Of a stretch of 64,000 nucleotides of DNA, positions 58,495-64,000 are shown piece after piece. The notes under the pieces were generated by a model that saw nothing but the letters and a program-made list of their open reading frames with translations, had not been told where the DNA came from and made no database searches. The DNA is from Nipponacmea schrenckii (Eukaryota > Mollusca > Gastropoda > Lottiidae): the NCBI GenBank assembly GCA_030562195.1, contig JAUJPP010000003.1:40120602-40184601 (forward strand), written 5' to 3'. The position numbers and the translations under genes are program-made. Within the stretch, counting starts at the first letter, position 1; every line of letters starts with the position of its first letter.

Positions 58495-59287
58495 TTCCTT
58501 AGGATGGTATTTATTGATTCATCTCTCATGTCTTTAAATTTATGGATCCTTTCCATAATTTGTGAATATCGATCGATGCAATAAATTGTCGTTTCACTGA
58601 GCAAATGTATCTGTAGCTTTATTTAGACACAGCTTTAATTTGCTTTCATTTAATTTCATTGAATTACTGAATGCTATTTCAACATTTTTTTTCCAGGTAA
58701 TCTGAGTTGAATAATGTATAATGATAAAACTATTGATATTTCCAAAACAAAGTCGGTAAGCATCTAGAAATTATAATTTTGAAATTTGCAATTTAGAATA
58801 ATCGATGGACTCCGATGGTCTGGTAATAAATGTTGGTAAATAATCACATACGCTTATATGAGTAAAAATTAAGCGAAATCATTGAACAGCAGTGAGAAGT
58901 TAGCAATGAATCAGTACAAAGAATCATGACATTATTCGAATATAAACCTAGTTATTCTAGGTAATATTGGAAATAAAGTAGGCTAAATTAAGAGTAGGAA
59001 TTCAGTTGTATTAGGATGGATTGATAATAAAATAGGCATAGTTAATAGAATAGGAAACAACAGTAGTAGTTATAATATAAAGATGAATTAAGAATAGGAA
59101 TAAAATTGTATTAATTTAAGTCATAAATAAAATTGAATTTGAGTCTGAATTTAGAATAAAAAATATATTATTCAGTGAAGTTACAGTAAAATTGTCAATT
59201 TAATTCACACTTTGGCTTTTTTCTCTTCCTTATGAACCTAAAAAAAGTGTGAATGTTTTTGTTTTTTTTCTGTCTGATACTTTCTCT
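58495..59287. other. No recognised gene; scattered 'AGGAATTCAGTTGTATTAGG' motifs
   Basis: AT-rich. Contains one or two stray copies of the minisatellite unit found at 59990-60290 (near 58998). Confidence 0.45.
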
Positions 59288-59421
59288 CTATTTTCCTGCT
59301 TGAAGAGAAAAAATGACTTCTTTAGGCAATAAGGGATTCCTGGCCAAATTTTCTCTTCCCAATTTAAGTCTTTCCTCCACTGTGGCTATAATCTGACGAG
59401 CTATGTATCGTATAAGACGTA
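59288..59421 (-). other. Unrecognised coding-like fragment
   Basis: The minus-strand frame reads LRLIRYIARQIIATVEERL, then KLGRENLARNPLLPKEVIF and stops. The composition looks protein-like and amphipathic, but no family or acceptor site is recognised. It may be a relic of a mobile element. Confidence 0.2.
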
Positions 59422-59989
59422 AAGAATGAATGTTTTTAAGGAAATGCCAAAAATAATTCCATATTTCAAAGCTGCTATTTTTCAAGAAAAAACATGAATT
59501 TCTTTATTTACAACCAAATTAAAACATATTTTTGGCATTTCTGTAAAGCTCATCAGATTTATAAGGGTTGATTTCACATTGACAATGTTTTAGTCATTTA
59601 ACATGAAGTCAATTCCAAGTCATCAGGAAGTTTTCTCCGTAAAAATAACTCCTTTAGGATAAGGTATAAATTGTATATCCGAATCCAGGAAATAACCCTT
59701 CTCCAAGTAAAGATGAATTTGTTATTGCCATTTGCTAAATTAGCTCGTCGGTCAGTGTGGCGCTCTAAAAGTGAAAGGACCATGATCTTTGAAGGTAGTT
59801 TCGTGTGTCCAACGGTAGAGATAAGAAACCTTATAAATTATAATCTGATATAAGAGCTTAAATTAAACATGAAGTCTTTCTTCTTAGATTTAAGGTTAAT
59901 TAAAGTTAATAACTAAAAATGATATATATTGTGATGAAAGTTTATAAATGGAAATAATTTTCTTTATGTTAACATGTTTAATTGAATAA
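59422..59989. other. No recognised feature
   Basis: Short overlapping ORFs on both strands near 59598-59853 show no domains. Confidence 0.4.
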
Positions 59990-60290
59990 TGACAGACAGG
60001 AATTAAGTTGTAGTATGCATGCTTGAATTAGAACAGATCAATTCATTTATAAAGAATAGGAATTCAATTGTATCAGGTAAGATCAAACATAGAACACTTA
60101 TAAGAATAGGAATTCAGTTGTGTTAGGTACGATATAATACAGATTATCTAAAAATTATGGATGGAAATTCGGTGATAGTAGGTAAGATTTTAAAATGGAA
60201 TAGCCTGAAGTATGAATTCAGTTGTATTAGGTCAGATTTAAACCTAGAATATTTTAAATTACGAATAGCAATTCATTGAGGTTGAAAACG
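59990..60290 (+). repeat. ~50-55 bp minisatellite
   Basis: Five to six units of AGGAATTCAGTTGTATTAGG plus spacer; AATTC landmarks at 60061, 60111, 60166, ~60214 and ~60269. Confidence 0.7.
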
Positions 60291-60774
60291 AACATTGTTT
60301 AATTGAAAACACAACAGAATTCCCCAATCCTTTTCATATTTTTATAAATAAAATATTGTTTAAAAAAAAGAAATCCTAGCCATTGCCATTCCGAAACACC
60401 ACCAGAGATCTACTCCAGAGAACCATCCTCAGCGATTTCCACAGAAAAGCAATAATAGACGACAAGCATCGTGTCTCACCATGGAGCTGATAGGGTAGGC
60501 TACATATTTTCAAAAAGATCTCAGATTATCGCAGGTATCAGCATGTGAGATTTTTTTAAAAAATAAGTGATGATCGGCATATCATCAAATGTATATGGTT
60601 TAGAAGAAAATGGTCATCGTGGACATCACCATGTGTGTATTGGAAGAAAGTGGTGATCACAAATTACATTTGAAAGGGTTTCTGTAGATATGATAGCAAC
60701 TAAAAACGGATCAAGGTAACCAAAGTATTCTTACACTTGATGAGATGTGCAAAAGCAGTTGCTTTAAACATATT

Positions 60775-61155
60775 GAGACCGAAAGAATTGCAGAAGCACT
60801 TTCAATGAAAGTTATTAAACCATCGTGCCAGTCAATTTTACTTCTAAATTGATGACAAAGTTGGGTAAACTAATGTCAATATCATAGTTTTTCATAATGC
60901 CTTTTCATTCAGCTTGTAACGGTTTTTGTGAGCTTTTAAATGGCACCCTACAATCCGTGATACGAAAAGTACGTGCAGAGAAGCATAAGAAACGGGCCGA
61001 TCACTCTCAGAGTAAGGAATCTGTACAGGACACTTTTAGTTTCAGCCTTATGTGGTAGACGTGTTCCCGAAATTACAAAATGGTTTTGTATTGATTTCAG
61101 ATTATTAAATCGTATAACTGGAATTGGACCTGAACCTATGCCAATGAAAACATAA
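60775..61155 (+). pseudogene. Ty3/gypsy-like pol relic (integrase, then RT fragment)
   Basis: Fragments of an integrase core are visible in shifting frames: ERIAEAL near 60780, SKLMTKLGKL-like text near 60845, and CNGFCELLNGTLQSVIRKVR near 60920-60980, which matches the segment around the catalytic Glu. It runs into KWFCIDFRLLNRIT near 61078-61120, the start of a reverse transcriptase palm. In gypsy elements RT precedes integrase, so the order is rearranged. Multiple stops. Confidence 0.55.
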
Positions 61156-64000
61156 TATAAAGAAAGTGATTATCGTGAGCATCATCATGTGTGTTAATAT
61201 TTTTTTGGGAGCAAGTGGTGATCGTCAATATCATCATGTGTGTTAATTGTTTTGGAAACAATTGATGGTCTTGAATATCATGAAGTATGTTTTATTATTT
61301 TGGAAGAGAGTGATTATCATATCATAATCATGTACGTTATATTGCTTATTGTTTTGGAAGAAAGTGATGATCTTCATCATATAGGTAATATTGTTTTAGA
61401 AACAAATGATGATCGTGAATATCATCATATTTTGTTTTGGAAGCAAGTGATGATTTTGAATATCATCATCATGTGAGTATATATTTTTTTTTGAGGCAAT
61501 TGGTGATCGTGAATACCATCATGTGTGTATTTATTGCTTAAGAAGAAGGTTATGATCGCGAAAATCATGATGTATGTTTTATTATTTTCGAAGAGAGTGA
61601 TGATCGCGAATATAATCATGTACGTTATATTGCTTATTGTTTTGGAAGAAAGTGATGATCTTCATCATATGGGTAATATTGTTTTAGAAACAAATGATGA
61701 TCGTGAATATCATCATATATTGTTTTGGAAGCAAGTGATGATTTTGAATATCATAATCATGTGAGTATATATTTTTTTTTTGAAGCAATTGGTGATCGTG
61801 AATACCATCATGTGTGTATTTATTGCTTTAGAAGAAGGTTATGATCGCGAATATCATGATGTATGTTTTATTATTTTGGAAGAGAGTGATGATCGCGAAT
61901 ATCATAATCATGTGTGTTATATTGCTGAAGAAGAAAGTGAGAATGCGAATATCATTGTTTTGGAAGAAAGTGGTGATCGTGAATTTCATCTTCTTGTGTG
62001 TTAATATTATTTTAGAAGAAAGTGATGATCGTGAATATCATCTCGTGTGTATATATTGTTTTGGAAAAAAAGTGATGATCTTCCTCATAATTATGTGTTA
62101 TATTGTTTTGGAAGCAAGTGAAAATCGTGAATATCATCACCTTGTGCGAATATTTTGTTTTGGAAGCAAGTGGTGATCGTGAATACCATAATGTGTGTTT
62201 TTATTGCTTTAAAGGAAGTTTATGATCTCGAATATCATGATGTATTATATATGTTTTATTATTTTGGAAGAGATTGATGATCACGAATATTATAATCATG
62301 TGCGTTATATTGCTTAAAAAGAAAGTGATGATCGCGAATATAATCCATATATTTATAATGTTTTGGAAGAAAGTGATGATCGTGAATGTCACCTCGTGTG
62401 TATATATTATTTTGGAAGAAAGTGATGATCGTGAATATCATCTCGTGTGAATATATTTTTTTGGAAGAAAGTGATGATCTTCATCATATGTGTTATATTG
62501 TTTTCGAAGCAAGTGATGATCGTGAATACCATCATGTGTGTATTTATTGTGTTAAAGAAGTTATGATCGCGAATATCATGATGTATGTTTTATTACTTTG
62601 GAAGAAGTAAAGAAAGTGATGATCGTGAATATCACTGTGTGAATATATTATTTTGGAAGAAAGTGATGATCTTCATCATGTGTGTATGTATATCGTTTTG
62701 GAAGCAAGTGGTGATCGTGAATACCATCATGTGTGTATTTATTGTGTTAGAAGAAGGTTATGATCGCGAATATCATGATGTATGTTTTATTATTTTGGAA
62801 GAGAGTAATGATCGCGAATATTATAATCATTTGTGTTATTTGGCTTTAGAAGAAAGTGGTGATTGCGAATATCATCCATATATTTATATTGTTTTGGAAG
62901 AAAGTGCTGATCGTGAATTTTATCTAGCGTGTATATATTATTTTGAAAGAATGTGATGATCTTTATCATATGTGTTATATTGTTTTGGAAGCAAGTGATG
63001 ATCGTAAATCATCATCATGTGTGTATATATATTGTTTTGGAAGCAAGTGGTGGTCGTGAATACCATGATGTGTGTATTTATTGCTTTAGAAGAGAGTGAT
63101 GATCGCGAATATCTTAATCATGTGTGTTATATAACTTAAAGAAGAAAGTGATGATCGCGAATATCATCTATATATTTATAATGTTTTGGAAGAAAGTGAT
63201 AATCTTGAATTTCATCGTGTGTGTTAATATTATTTTAGAAGAAAGTGATGCTCGCGAATATCATCTATATATTTATATAATTATGTGTGTATAATATGTT
63301 TGTATTTATTGCTATAGAAGAAGGTTATGATCGCGAATTTCATGATGAATAATTTATTATTTTGCAAGAGAGTGATAGTCGCGAATATCATAGCCATGTG
63401 TGTTATATTGCTTAAGAAGAAAGTGATAATGCGAATACCATCTATATATTTATATTGTTTTGGAAGAAAGTGGCGATTGTGAATTTCATCGTGTGTGTTA
63501 ATATTATTTTAGAAGATTGTGATGATCTTTACCATATGTGTTATATTGTTTTGGAAGCAAGTGATGATCGTGAATATCATCATGTGTGTATTTATTGCTT
63601 TAGAAGAAGGTTATTTTATTATTTTGGAAGAGAGCAATGATCGCGAATATCATGATTTATGATGTATGGTTTATTATTTTGGAAGAGAGTGATGTTCGCG
63701 AATATCATGATAATGTATGTTTTATTATTTTGGAAGAGAGTGATGATCGCGAATATTATTATGATGTGCGTTATATTGCTTTAAAAAAGTGATGATCAGG
63801 AATATCATCTATATTATATTTAAATAGTTTTGGAAGAAAGAGATGAACTTGAATTTCGTCGTGTGTTGATATTATTTTAGAAGAAAGTGATGATCGTGAA
63901 AATCATCTCGCGTGTATATATTATTTTGGAAGAAAGTGATGATCTTCATCATATGTGTTGTATTGTTTTGGAAGAAAGTGGTGATCGTGAATACCATCAT
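61156..64000 (+). repeat. Long irregular minisatellite, continues past the right edge
   Basis: Dozens of ~40-75 bp units built from TTTTGGAAGAAAGTGATGAT, CGTGAATATCATCATGTGTG and variable tails. Some units form a higher-order block of ~295 bp (compare 61357-61495 with 61650-61790). ORFs such as those reading EESDDREYHHVC are products of the repeat. Confidence 0.88.

Noticed and set aside
61240..63640. Protein-coding gene with EESDDREYH repeats
   Set aside because: Frames open and close irregularly, several frames are open at once, and no start or splice logic is visible; best explained by the minisatellite.

Overview
This 64 kb window looks like nuclear DNA from a marine invertebrate, most likely a mollusc (inference). 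The reasons are spliced GT-AG genes, AT-rich sequence with long introns, a very high load of transposable elements, and several elements built on a ~160 bp tandem core followed by an (ACGG)n microsatellite, a design described for the pearl/Helentron-like elements of bivalves. No bacterial features are present.

Only a few genes look functional. The main one is on the minus strand: a formin-type scaffold resembling delphilin (GRID2IP), with at least 27 exons from 46,786 down to 18,761. I traced every exon by splice site and reading phase, and they sum to 1,186 in-phase codons. The order is two N-terminal PDZ domains, a harmonin-like helical domain, a third PDZ, two more harmonin-like domains, an acidic/serine-rich linker, a short polyproline stretch and an FH2 actin-nucleation domain. 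Its final exon(s) below 18,761 were not identified. Nested in intron 5, on the same strand, is a separate two-exon gene (39,727-37,670) for an apparently intact retroviral-type integrase of 580 aa. On the plus strand, 6,029-7,123 is the last coding exon of a Golgi carbohydrate sulfotransferase.

The rest is mobile or repetitive. 1-2,330: 5' part of a Ty3/gypsy-like retrotransposon (gag and protease, minus). 2,490-3,072: LINE 3' end. 5,335-5,890: minisatellite. 7,182-11,271: four copies of a 623 bp unit that begins in the sulfotransferase 3' UTR, the fourth split by a 1.8 kb PIF/Harbinger element. 11,272-12,262 and 16,080-16,980: ~180 bp tandem arrays. 12,286-15,303: a decayed Polinton/Maverick split by a pearl-like element that itself carries a SINE fragment. 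48-58.5 kb: a duplicated promoter-like block, pearl-like arrays, a 2 kb foldback element with ~0.6 kb inverted ends, and a 2.7 kb palindromic pearl-like element. 59-64 kb: gypsy relics and a long irregular minisatellite running off the window.

The most interesting material is (a) the pearl-like family, at least nine copies in three sequence subfamilies that keep a ~161 bp monomer in the best arrays, including a palindromic copy, with all five copies inside the formin gene antisense to it; (b) the nested integrase gene; and (c) the formin architecture with three PDZ and three harmonin-like domains. Protein family calls rest on motif recognition by eye, without database searches.
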